64,000 nt of DNA, taken from contig NC_045138.2 in NCBI RefSeq assembly GCF_008831285.2, positions 15,843,934-15,907,933 of the forward strand, given 5' to 3'. The position numbers were made by a program, and so were the translations under genes. Below the pieces are notes generated by a model. It was given only the letters and a program-made list of their open reading frames with translations. It was not told where the DNA came from and did no database searches. Shown here one piece after another: positions 51,350 through 62,360 of this stretch (the first letter of the stretch is position 1; every line of letters starts with the position of its first letter). Source of the DNA: Nymphaea colorata (taxonomy: Eukaryota; Streptophyta; Magnoliopsida; Nymphaeales; Nymphaeaceae).

Positions 51350-53760
51350 ATTATGAATGCCATATATATATTACAATATTCAGTTCACTCCATGAAACGC
51401 ATCTAATAAAGGAGAAGTGGTAGAGCAAATGCATCCAAATGACTTGCTATGGTTTGGAGCTGATTAAATTTGTGTCTGGATTGTCGATGTTAAATCATGC
51501 TATACTCGAAATACCCACATCAAATGAGATATCGGTGACCAAATTCCATCTTCTGTTTTCACTGTTCAAGATTATATCAAGGAATTATTTGTAACATCTT
51601 TTTACATAGCTCAAGTTGCGGATTTAACAGAACAGATGATGCTCTCTGCTTTTGGTTTTTCTGAGGAAACTCATCGTCGGATTGGATCTTTAGGAAGAGA
51701 CAACTGACAAGTTGGATGCTTTTGGAGGAATTTTTACATGTCGACATCAATGGAATCTTGAATCTGAAACATCCAGAAAAGATGAAGAGGCGTCGAATAC
51801 AATTTCATGCGGAAGGCGTTTATTCAGTGATCAGTTAAAGGTTGCTATGCATAAATTGTGGACAATGATTATGTACCACTCTCTCTTCCTCTCTCATAAT
51901 TGAACTTTTCTTGGAACCTTTCACTTGAACACGCAACAAGCATTTGTCACGTCCCGCGCACAATTTATCTGATGTCATGAGGAATCTCTATCTTTGTTCT
52001 CTTCAATTATGATTGCAATTATTCATTAATTTTGGAAAAGAGATTTTCTTTTTTATAAGGTTTTGTCAAGGCTTATCTTATGTCATCCCTCATTATCATC
52101 TTTTTTTTTTCTTTGTTTTTTCGTTAAATTTCATCAAAATACTGAGGTTAAGCGTCTTGGAACATGAATACTGCTGAGGGTGACTCTTCAAGGGGCGTTT
52201 GATATATGTAGAACCATGAAATTATTAAACAAACGAGGTATTTTGTTTCTGGAATTAGGAAACTGAAACCTGGAATTTTGATTCCGTTTCAGTTAGAGAA
52301 GGAATTATGATTCTGGAATTGCATTCTTATATCAAAATTCTAAACCATCAAACACCTTCGGTGGAGGCATCTCCATGCACACTGTCTTCTGTGTAAATAC
52401 AATTTAGGTGAGCAGAAGCAGCCCGAAAAAGGAAGGAGTTGATCTAAGATGCATCTTCGTTATTTTATATATCTGTTGATAGGATGCTCTTTTTGGAAAG
52501 TTTTGTCAAAAGCTGAGCACTTTTTTTTGTTAATTTTTAAACGAAAAGTGGTAATTGTTATTTCTCGAACAAATATAAATTAATTAAAGATACAATCAAT
52601 GAAGGTTAAAATATTTAAAAAAGTAATTAAAAGTTTCCACATGAAACCCTTGAATTTGCCACTAAGTCGCCAACAACATTGGAAGGGATTTTAATTTCAT
52701 GGTCATGCCATTTATTGAGCTAAGTATATGCATGAAATGATGCTGGTTAAGGCCGTCGATGAAGCTTTTAATCTAACGTCGACCTAGTTAATGAGAATTA
52801 GATTGGATATAATTGTTTCCATATCGCCTGTTCTTCAATTATGAACTACAGATAACCTCAGGATCATTCACCTAATATTCAGATTAAAATATAGTCTTTG
52901 AAAATGATGATACTTAACTGATTCAATAAAAAAAAAGGTTCTATATCATATCAACATTTGATTACTAACTGAATACGATTTTTTCTTTTTAATCAATTCC
53001 ACCAACTTGAGTTGGGATTGGAATTAAGCATCCCCAAGTAATATGAATTAACATACCTGGCATTGATGATTAATTAAGGTATGAAAAACTCTACACCTAT
53101 AGATATTCTACACAGAAACTTAAGTAGGCAAAAATGAACTATAGCTTGTAACAAACACTCATAAACCAAGATTTCTAGTGTTGACATCTCAAGATTTCCA
53201 AGGTTGGTATGATGATCTCGAGATGTTGGAGATATTTGTGTGTTTGCTAATGTTTACCAAGATGGCAGAAAAAAATACTCAGTAGAATCCATCCGATTCA
53301 TAACTCCCTTTTTTTTTTAGAAAAAAAAAAACCAGATCTGGGCATCCACTCCTAGACCCCAAAAAACGAGAAAAAGTGATGCACGATAAACATTGACTTA
53401 AGGTCTGGGATATGACATCTAGCGGACAAGAACTATTGAACTTAAAGTCCAAGAATCCAAGATGTCACTTGTCCTCAAAATAAAGTGCAAAACATGTTTG
53501 ATATCATCTAAATTGTAATTGCTGCTTTCTACTTCACTTCACCATCCTGCCCGTCTATTCCACAATATCCTGCACTTTTTGTAGCGTGTAAACCATGGAG
53601 AGCGAATCAACAGCGGCAGCAAGTCACAATCAAACACCAATAATTTATGGCAAAGAGACGTGAAGAAATTTGGTGTCTCGGTTCACTGCATCAGCCATGA
53701 TTGTGGAGTGCATGGGGAGGCTTTTTCCCCGAGAATTTCCACCACCAATGTCCTTTTTCT
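51350..53760. repeat. Repeat unit A
   Basis: About 2.4 kb in the same orientation as units B and C. Shared blocks run from cagttcactccatgaa through tagctcaagttgc, gacatcaatgg, ttctatatca, cttgagtt and ggcattgatg. The right end matches B up to tagcgtgtaa, atggagagcgaatcaac and ggcaaagagacgtgaagaaa. In B this is followed within about 350 bp by a subtilase start. After A no subtilase is recognisable. Confidence 0.75.
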
Positions 53761-56536
53761 GACCGTCAATGAAGTTGATCTTCAATTATTTATCAAACAT
53801 GATACTGAATGTCTGGTATACTTTTGTCAGGAAATTGAGAGGAATCTTGCCTCTAGACAGGGACATCCCTCAATCAAAATCTTTGACGCCTTTAGAGAGC
53901 ACTGCAGATCGATCGGACACGATCGGTCTACAATCATCGGATAATTTTGTCCGTTCTTATCGGAAGATAGAATCTCCTGATATTTTATCTCTTTCCTACA
54001 TCGTGGGGGGCCGAGAGAAACATCGTGCAATAAATTAGGAGCAGCTGAAGAATCTTTTGGGGTCAATGATGAACGCTAAAAGATGGTCTTTGCTTTAGTC
54101 TCTTTTTCAGCTGACGGAGGGTCGGGCTCGGACAAAAAGTTGTGAGACGGGAACATTTTAGACATCCAGTCATCAGACACTTTCTCTCCGGTGACACCTC
54201 TACTCTTTTACGTGCCATATTTGCGACTATTTTTAAATTTGATTGTTAACACCCCGGAAAGGTGTAACTCAAATGAACATAGCTCACATGGGCAGGTTCT
54301 TATGTATACAAGTTGAAGCATGTGGAAGTCTCACCACTTGATACTGATATCGCTCTAAACCCTGGGAGGAGGAGAGAAATGAAAAGGGCTTTGATATTAA
54401 TCTTCATGCTTAGTAGAGCATTAACTTAACGAACACTTAATTCGTGTTTTAACTAAACCATTTGAGATGGTATTTTTGAGATGGGATATCCCCTTGCCAC
54501 ATCGAATCTATTCAAACATGCTTTTGAAAGGTGTTCGATTAACAAACACAAAGTTTATAAGAACGTAGAATGAGTGAAATTCCACATGCATGATCTTGAA
54601 CACGAATACATGTAAAACTTTTTGTTAATTTATTGAGGTGTTTTAGAAAAAGAAAAAGAGTTGGTCCTAGGGGTCTGGGTTTTCTTGGAAAATTATTCAC
54701 TTCCCACAATTAGTTTTTCATGCTATCAGATGCCCTACTACGGAGTGTTTCATTGCAAGAAAAATTTACTCGAGATAAGTGTTGCCTAGATTTCTTATCC
54801 CTATCTTGAGGACGGAAAGGTTTCTTTATGTTTGAGAAACAATTGTCCCTTGTTTTAAAGTAGACATGCTTTTAACATTTTACTCACCCAAAAGTTGGGT
54901 AAAATTATATCCAAGTATAAACTTCTTTTATCCTTTTCTAACGTGTCCTAAAAGATTTTCATTCTCATTTCTTTTTAAAGGCTAAATATTTTTCCTTTGT
55001 TGCAAACGCTATAAACACTTAAAATTAAGTCGCCGGAAGTTATTCTGACTACCAAGAAAACGGTTCTTCACTCACGCGAGAAAAAATCTCAGGAAAACTT
55101 TTACTTTTTTATGCTGAACTCAGTAAAAATAGTTTCTGATGCTTCTATTGATATGCCTATCCCTTTGAGTTATTTATGTATTTATTTATTTTTTCTTGCA
55201 TCATTCCATCGACGTGCATTTCTTACTGCAATGTGGCATCTGAGGAGAGAATTGAGTCCGGATTTTTTTTTCCCTAGTAAAAGTTCACCAGTGTATGGCA
55301 CCCGCCAGTGACGGCAGGCGGACAATTTCTCCGTGACTTACGGAGAAAAAATATAAAAGTGGACCAGATGAAGCCTTATAGTTTGTTATGACTATATACC
55401 TTTCATGCGGTCTAATTTCTCCTTTGCTTTTTTATTTTTTATTTATTTATGTATATTTTTGAAGGAGATAGTTTTTTTAAATAAATAAATAAATAGGTTA
55501 TTTTTTGGATAAATGTGAAACGAATGTGATCAAAAGGTCAAAAATCACCTACATATGTATAGATCTACTAATAGATATGGATGCAATAACTGGATGGTTG
55601 GGTGGCACCATCATGCAAGCAAAAGAGATGACATTTCTCCAATTAAAAGCCAGCCAGCTTGCGTATCCAAAGAATCAAAGTATTAAATAGAAACGCTGAA
55701 AAAATAATAGTAAATGCCAACAAAAGCATTTAATTATTTTTTTTTGTACCACAAGCTATTCATCAATGGAGCGACTTCACTACATGATTGAATACTTCAG
55801 GACTGTTTGACAATAATAACACTGTCTCATGAATTTGAAGCAGATTCATGTAATACTATATAACAAGTATTCTATGAATATACCTTACTTTTTGGGACAG
55901 ATTATAAGACAATAATAATATGTTACTATTGCAAAATTAACCGGTAAAAGGGCTTACATGCACTGGCTGACCGACGGCCAATTGTCGGTTCAGGTAACAT
56001 GAACTTTAGCCCATCAAGCAAACGGACACAATCCTAAACAACTAAAGTGTCACTCATCTACTATTTACAGTTTAGAAAAATAATTAATACCCACGAAAAT
56101 CAAACTGATCATTCGAGACATTTAACAGATTATATGATTATATGATGTGCTTGTGTGGCACAGTCGAACCAACATTGGGTTCAATGCAATTGTGTGGAGA
56201 AATTGATCTCACCCAACAAAGATACATCTTTCAATTATCAGAGCGTGATTGGGACGTCGGAATTTTTTTTTGCCGGAAATTTCTGTTACTTGGAAAATTG
56301 CGAGCTCTCTTTGGACATTCCGTTGTCAACTTCTTGATTGATAAAACGATTCCAAATTGACAACCACGTTGGGTTGTCTACTTGTCTTATGTGAACCGGA
56401 GTATCAAGTGCTTTTCTATCTCTACAACAGTACTTTACAGTTGATGGGCACCTGCACTTTACTCTACTTCACCATTTTTTTGTGAAAAGAACCGTTTATA
56501 CTCGATCGGACTCCTGAATTGTAGTGGATCCAATCC
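53761..56536. other. Intergenic DNA between repeat units A and B
   Basis: About 2.8 kb with no recognisable gene or subtilase remnant. Open frames near 53660-54066 and 56142-56360 have no domain. The left end is where a gene would sit if unit A had kept the arrangement seen with unit B. Confidence 0.55.
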
Positions 56537-58620
56537 AGCAACTAGATTGATTAATCCATTTAGTTTAGAATGGCAAAATCATAATCGAATTGGATTACAA
56601 TGGTTCAGTTCACTCCATGAAGCAAATCTAAACGAGGAATGACCTGTTATGGTTTAGAACTGATTAAATTTCAGTCTGGATTGTTTGTGCAAGACTCGAA
56701 ATGACCACATCAAATGAGATATCAGCAACTAAAATCCAATCTTGTGTTTTCACTGTTCACGTCTACATCAGGTAATTACGTTCAACATCTTTTCATGTAG
56801 CTCAAGTTGCAGATTTTAACAAAGCAGATGAGGCACTCTGCTCTCAGCTTTTGGTTTTTATGGGGAAATTTAGTTGTCGGATTAGATCTTTAAGAGGAGA
56901 CAAGTTCGATGCTTTTGGTGAAATGTTTAGACGTCGACATCAATGGGATGTAATTGAACCTAAAACATCAACAGAACTTGGGCAAGCTAGGTTTACTATG
57001 TTACTTCTGTGATCATTTAAAGGTCGCTATGCAAAAATTTATTGGATTACTCTTCATCAATATATCCTGTCACATGAATGGAATCTTAAAATAACTAGGA
57101 TGTCCAAGTGGAAAATAAGTAGTAGTTCTCTCTCTCTCCCTCTCATAATTGAACTTTTCTTGGAACCTTTGGCTTGAACACGCAACAAGCGGTTGTCAAA
57201 TCTATCTATGTCATGAGGAATCTCTCTCTCTCTCTCTCTCTCTCACTCTCTCTCTCTCTTCTTTAATTTTAATTATAACTATCCATTCATTTTGCTAACA
57301 AGTTTTTCTGCTTATTTTTTGTCATCTCAACCCTCACTATCATATATTTTTCCTTTCTTTTTTCACTAAAAGTTTCGTCAAAATTCTGAATTGGTAGCGT
57401 CTTGGAAGGTGCATAAGAGGGTTACCTTAGTGAAGGCATCTTCATTCTCGGGCGAGCCACAATGCAGTTGCTTACACCAGTCTTTTAAATTTTTTTTATT
57501 TTTTAAGGCACCCCTACATTTAAGGTTCTGCTTGGGCATTTGGGTGGACCTGTGGTATATCATCTAAACTGCTGCACTAAAACCAGTTGCAGTACCTGTG
57601 GTATATCATCTAAACTGCTGCACTAAAACCAGTTGCAGTCCAAAATAGTAGTTACTCATGAGAATAGTAGTTACTCATGAGAATCAAACTGATGACGGGC
57701 TCTCAATGGCCTTATGCCTCTCTCGGGACTCAATAACATAATTTAGACATGCTTGCTTGCAAATAAATCTACCACCTATTGTCCTTGAAAATGAAGATAT
57801 TTAACGGATTAAAAAAAAGTTCTATATCACATCAGCGTTCGATTACTAACTGAATGTGATTTTTCCTTTCTAATCAATTCCACCTACTTGAGTTCGGATT
57901 CCATCTAACTATTGACATCACTAAGTCCCAGTGAATGACCATAGCTGGCATTGATGCTTAATTAAGGTGTGAAAAACTTTATATATCTGATCCTGTAGTG
58001 AAGCCTAATACCTTGGTAACAGATAGATTCTTAGGTCAACCATCAAGATACCGATAATTTACATTAGTTTCACTTCGACTTAATTTGAATTGAATCTTGA
58101 GGTGTTTGGTAGAATCCATCTAACGTAACTCATTTTTTTCTTTTAACAATAACAGGGAATCCACGGTCCTGCATACCCAAAAAACCCAGAACAATGACGC
58201 ACGATAAACATTGGCTTAAAGTCTGGGATATGAGGTGTAGCGGATGATAAATGTTGACATAAAGTCAAAGAATCTGAGATGGGACACGTCCTCAAAACCT
58301 GGTGCGACCTTTCTTATCACTGTTCTTCAAGAAAACATGTTTGATACAGCAAAAAACCTGTGGATCATCTAAAGTAATTGCTATTTTCTACTTCACTTCA
58401 CCATCCTGCCTGTCTCTTCCACATTATCATGAACTTTTTGTAGCGTGTAATCCATGGAGACTGAATCAACACCAGCAGCAAGTCATGATCAAACACCAAT
58501 AATTTTTGGCAAAGAGACGTGAAGAAATTTGCTGTCTCCGATCATTGCATCACCATGATTGGGACTCTTTTTCCTCCAAAAATTTCGACTACCAAGATCT
58601 ATTTCCAACTGTGCTCTTTC
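56537..58620. repeat. Repeat unit B (upstream of subtilase copy 2)
   Basis: About 2.1 kb aligned with units A and C, starting agcaactagattga and ending shortly before the subtilase promoter. It contains internal short tandem duplications at 57548-57639 and 57644-57681 that the other units lack, and a long CT tract near 57223-57259. Confidence 0.75.
57548..57639. repeat. Exact 46-bp tandem duplication within unit B
   Basis: Two identical copies begin at 57548 and 57594 with acctgtggtatatcatctaa. A 19-bp duplication follows at once (aatagtagttactcatgag at 57644 and 57663). Perfect identity suggests recent origin. Confidence 0.9.
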
Positions 58621-58831
58621 CACTGAAAACACAAGAAAGATCATTATCACAAAAGGCGGGGAGGAGGGGGGTGGGGGGTGGGAGGAGGGGGAGCAGAGGA
58701 CAGATAACTTCTTCCTTGTGGTCTAACCTGCTCTAGTACTGGGTCTTTTTTCTGCCGTATATCTCCTACATTGCCCCAAAGTAATCCACATTGAATACCA
58801 CATCCCTCTCTCTCTATCTCTAGCTGCACAT

Positions 58832-58840
58832 TATATAAGA
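58832..58840 (+). promoter_or_regulatory. TATA box candidate of subtilase copy 2
   Basis: The sequence tatataag lies only about 20 bp before the first ATG (58858). Usual TATA spacing would start transcription near 58860-58865, past that ATG. This favours the next ATG at 58873, in the better context ccaatggc, unless the box is not used. Confidence 0.35.
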
Positions 58841-58857
58841 GCAGAAACTTGGACCTT

Positions 58858-61158
58858 ATGAATACATTGCCAATGGCTGCTACTGCTGCATTGCTCAAAG
58901 CATGCATTCTTTTCACAGTATGCCAAATAACTTGGGCATCTTTGCTGCAAGAGCAAGATTCATACATCATACACATGGATGTATCAAAGATGCCGACTGT
59001 GTTCAGTGGCCATGAGGATTGGTACCATTCTCTCTTGGCATCAGACAGCTTTAAAGCAGCAGCAGCCACTGATGCCAGCATGGCCACCTTGAAACCAGTT
59101 TATGTCTACACCAATGCCGTCAATGGATTCAGTGCAATTCTCTCATCATCCCAACTTGAATTGCTCAAGAAGCAGCCGGCATTCGTCTCCGCATATCCGG
59201 ACATGGAGGTGACAAGGGACACGACGCACACGTTTGAGTTCCTGAATCTCAGCCCTGTCTCTGGCATATGGCAGGCTTCAAAATTCGGTGAGGACGTGAT
59301 AATTGGAATGATTGACACCGGAGTTTGGCCGGAGAGCAAAAGCTATGCAGATGAAGGCATGCCTGAGGTGCCAAAGAGATGGAAAGGCCAGTGCGACTCA
59401 GGCATTGGCTTCAGTTCTTCCATGTGTAATAAGAAGCTGATTGGTGCTCGCTACTTCAACAAGGGCCTCAAAGCCAAGGACCCTAACCTCACCATCTCTA
59501 TGAATTCACCAAGAGATGTAGAGGGCCATGGCACACACACCTCATCCACTGCTGCAGGCAGCCATGTGGAAGGTGCCTCTTATTTCGGCTATGCTGCAGG
59601 CACAGCAAGAGGAATGGCCCCTCGAGCTCGGCTGGCCATCTACAAGGCCCTCTGGGAAGAAGGCAGCTATGCTTCTGATGTCATTGCTGCAATTGATCAA
59701 GCAATTTCTGATGGTGTGGATGTTGTCTCCATCTCTATGGGCTATGACCAAGTTCCCCTGCACCAGGACCCAGTAGCCATAGCTGCCTTCTCAGCAATGG
59801 AGAAGGGTATCTTTGTGTCTTCTTCTGCTGGCAATGAAGGGCCAATGCTCAGCACCCTACACAATGGCACTCCCTGGGTACTGACCGTCGGAGCTAGCAC
59901 CGTTGATCGGAAATTTGGTGCCGTCATCACCCTCGGCAACGGCATCACACTTTTCGGTGCGTCTATGTATCCAGGGCTGGATTCTTCACTAACAAGGGTG
60001 CCTCTGCTTTACAGTGAGGCTACCAAAGCCTGCAATTCTAGTGAAATGCTCAAGAATGTCGGCAACAAGGTCGTCCTGTGTGAATTCAATAAGTATACGA
60101 CAGAGCAGATCTCGACACTGGAATATTCCAATGTAGCCGGCGGCATCTTCATAGTCAATAGTTCTTCTGATCTATCGGATGTAATCCACGTTTTCCCGGG
60201 CGCAATTTTGAGTCTTGAGGATTCAAAAGCCATTTTCAGCTACATAAGAAAAAGTAACAATCCAGTGGTAAGCATCAGATTCGGTGGCACTGCCACCGGC
60301 ACGAAGCCGGCACCTTCCATAGCGGACTATACTTCAAGGGGACCATCGCCAAGCACTCCCATGGTGCTGAAACCAGACTTGGTGGCTCCAGGATCGCTTG
60401 TATTGGCATCATGGACTATGAATTCATCCGCGGTGACAGTCGGCCAGAAAAGCCTGTTTACAGATTTTAACATCATTTCTGGTACATCAATGGCCTGCCC
60501 ACATGCCTCAGGTGTTGCAGCCCTTCTCAAGTCAGTGCACCCTGACTGGAGTCCTGCTGCAATCCGGTCGGCCATGGTCACGACTGCCAGCATTTTAGAC
60601 AATACCAACGATCCAATTCAAGATGGAGGACAGCCGGCTTCGCCATTAGCCATGGGAGCTGGCCAAATTGACCCCAACAACGCCATGGATCCTGGTTTGG
60701 TTTACGATGCCGGCCGCGACGATTATGTGAAACTGATCTGCAGCTTGAATTACACAAAACGGCAGATTCAGACTATAACTCGGTCGCCGTCCGAGGTCGA
60801 TGATTGTGCTGATATCGACCTGGACCTGAATTATCCATCTTTTATTGCTTTCTTCACTGGCAAACAACATCCTAAGGTGAAAACATTCAAAAGGGTAGTG
60901 ACCAATGTTGGTGATGGCGGTGCTACTTACAGAGCAGAGTTAAAACAGATGAAAGGTTTTCTGGTGACTGTGAGCCCAGAAACTTTAGTGTTTCAGAAGA
61001 AGAATGACAAAGCATCTTTCGTGCTGACAATAGAAAGGACAAGCCCTACGGAGGAAGATGTTGTCAGTGGCTCACTGAGTTGGATAGAAAGCCAAGGAAA
61101 TCACGTGGTTAGAAGTCCTGTCGTGGCTACGAAGATAGATGCTAAACCCTTGTCGTAA
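58858..61158 (+). CDS. Subtilisin-like serine protease, SBT1 type (copy 2)
   Basis: Secreted, intronless subtilase of 766 residues counted from the ATG at 58858; an in-frame TTG lies 9 nt upstream but is not a plausible start. The second Met (residue 6, 58873) is an alternative start in better context. The signal peptide ends near residue 27. The prodomain (about 34-122) contains SYIIHMD. Catalytic residues are Asp153 (MIDTGVWPES), His224 (EGHGTHTSS), Asn326 (SAGNEG) and Ser544 (SGTSMACPH). A PA domain lies at about 380-475 and a fibronectin III-like end includes KTFKRVVTNVGDG. Several NxS/T glycosylation sites are present. It resembles Arabidopsis At5g67090 (SBT1.9). It is divergent from copy 1, and repeat unit B forms its upstream region. 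The substrate is unknown. Confidence 0.95.
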   Translation: MNTLPMAATAALLKACILFTVCQITWASLLQEQDSYIIHMDVSKMPTVFSGHEDWYHSLLASDSFKAAAATDASMATLKPVYVYTNAVNGFSAILSSSQLELLKKQPAFVSAYPDMEVTRDTTHTFEFLNLSPVSGIWQASKFGEDVIIGMIDTGVWPESKSYADEGMPEVPKRWKGQCDSGIGFSSSMCNKKLIGARYFNKGLKAKDPNLTISMNSPRDVEGHGTHTSSTAAGSHVEGASYFGYAAGTARGMAPRARLAIYKALWEEGSYASDVIAAIDQAISDGVDVVSISMGYDQVPLHQDPVAIAAFSAMEKGIFVSSSAGNEGPMLSTLHNGTPWVLTVGASTVDRKFGAVITLGNGITLFGASMYPGLDSSLTRVPLLYSEATKACNSSEMLKNVGNKVVLCEFNKYTTEQISTLEYSNVAGGIFIVNSSSDLSDVIHVFPGAILSLEDSKAIFSYIRKSNNPVVSIRFGGTATGTKPAPSIADYTSRGPSPSTPMVLKPDLVAPGSLVLASWTMNSSAVTVGQKSLFTDFNIISGTSMACPHASGVAALLKSVHPDWSPAAIRSAMVTTASILDNTNDPIQDGGQPASPLAMGAGQIDPNNAMDPGLVYDAGRDDYVKLICSLNYTKRQIQTITRSPSEVDDCADIDLDLNYPSFIAFFTGKQHPKVKTFKRVVTNVGDGGATYRAELKQMKGFLVTVSPETLVFQKKNDKASFVLTIERTSPTEEDVVSGSLSWIESQGNHVVRSPVVATKIDAKPLS

Positions 61159-62360
61159 AATTATTTGGTACATGAAATTCTTGTGATATGATTGAATAAC
61201 TACAAATTTGATTAAGCAAAAATATGTAAAGCAAGGTGAAAAAAATTGTATTGGTACATGAAATTCTCGGGATATGATTGAAGAACTATAAATTTGATTA
61301 AGCAAAAAATATGTAAAGCAAGATGAAAAAAATTGTACAGTTCAGTGGAGCACAGAGATGCAATAATCTCTTGCGCTTTCTTCCCTAAACGTGGATTTTA
61401 GATGAAGCCCTACTTTTTCTTTTCTATTCTGCATACATTCACTTAGACTGTGCCCTCCAAAGGTCTCCTAGCTGTGTTTTTTCCTAAAGTAATTTGTGAC
61501 GAACTGAGCATATAAATAAATGCGAAATGTTAGAAGAAGTACCAATAAAAAATTATATAAAAAATAAATCATGATTCTAAAAAGTTAGACCATTAACTTT
61601 TTAACACTTGGGCCTATCTTACTGCTTGAGATCAATGAGGATAAAAAGAAGAAGACAGCTTTGACTCTCTCCCTCTCCCTCTCTCTCTATCTTTCTATAT
61701 GCAAAAATGCATACAAATTTGAGTCATTCACTCAAGGTGTCCATGTGCCTCTCCATGAGTGCTCTGGACCCATTCTAGTGGCGGCCTGATCTTTCTCAAA
61801 TCTGCAAGTGGGTTAGACATAGACTTGGTTTTTGTCATTTTTGGCTTTATTGAATCTGATTTTGGCCCACTTCGAATGTATTTACCTATCCCAAATTGAC
61901 CACCCAACTTCCCTTGTACAAATCATGACCAATGGTTGGGGTTAGCAAAAGGTTTTGGCAACACGTATGATTTTATTTTGTACAACTGTATCCATGGCTA
62001 AAATGAAAAGAGTGCAAGCAGAAGTGCCACATTTGCGGAAATGAACATCTTAATTGTATGAGTTTCTTGAGAAATACCTTCGTAGATTGCCTATTAGTTC
62101 GCTTGATTTAAGACTTCAAAGTAATCGAAGGAGCCATCGTGGTCTTGATCAAACCCTCGTTCCTGAAACTGAATGCTGGGCGTCGGGTGTGGCACAGAGA
62201 GGCGGAGGAGGCTCTGCATCCTCCGACGCCTCCTGTAGCCGGTGGGCTTGCGGAGCGGCATGCGCCTGACAGAGCGCCGGTGGCAGGAGGAGCAGCCGTT
62301 GAGGAAGGGAGACGCCTCCCCGTTTCCCGAGCGACAGAGAGTGGGAGGCAGGGAGGGATC
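61159..62360. other. 3' flank of subtilase copy 2 and spacer
   Basis: Starts with an 86-bp tandem duplication (61165-61337), then AT-rich DNA with a CT tract near 61664-61690. A GC-rich island lies at about 62150-62350. No gene can be supported. Confidence 0.55.
61165..61337. repeat. 86-bp tandem duplication directly after the subtilase stop
   Basis: Copies begin at 61165 and 61251 with ttggtacatgaaattct and differ at a handful of positions. They start 7 bp after the TAA, so they lie in the 3' untranslated region or terminator of subtilase copy 2. Confidence 0.9.

Larger units (their letters stand above)
48577..51350. other. Upstream region of subtilase copy 1 with repeat unit D
   Basis: The subtilase promoter and leader lie on the left, with a weak TATA-like ttatatga near 48641-48649 on the minus strand. 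A 29-bp tandem duplication (48762-48819) follows, then repeat unit D (about 49110-49830). Open frames at 49165-49485 and 50452-50990 have no recognisable domain. Confidence 0.55.

Noticed and set aside
53761-56536. Possible subtilase pseudogene after repeat unit A
   Set aside because: No subtilase catalytic or flanking motif could be seen in any frame, so loss without trace or absence is the better reading.
58647-59087. Minus-strand open frame over the subtilase start
   Set aside because: Antisense to the signal peptide and prodomain codons of the intact subtilase and to a G-rich leader, so it is a shadow frame.
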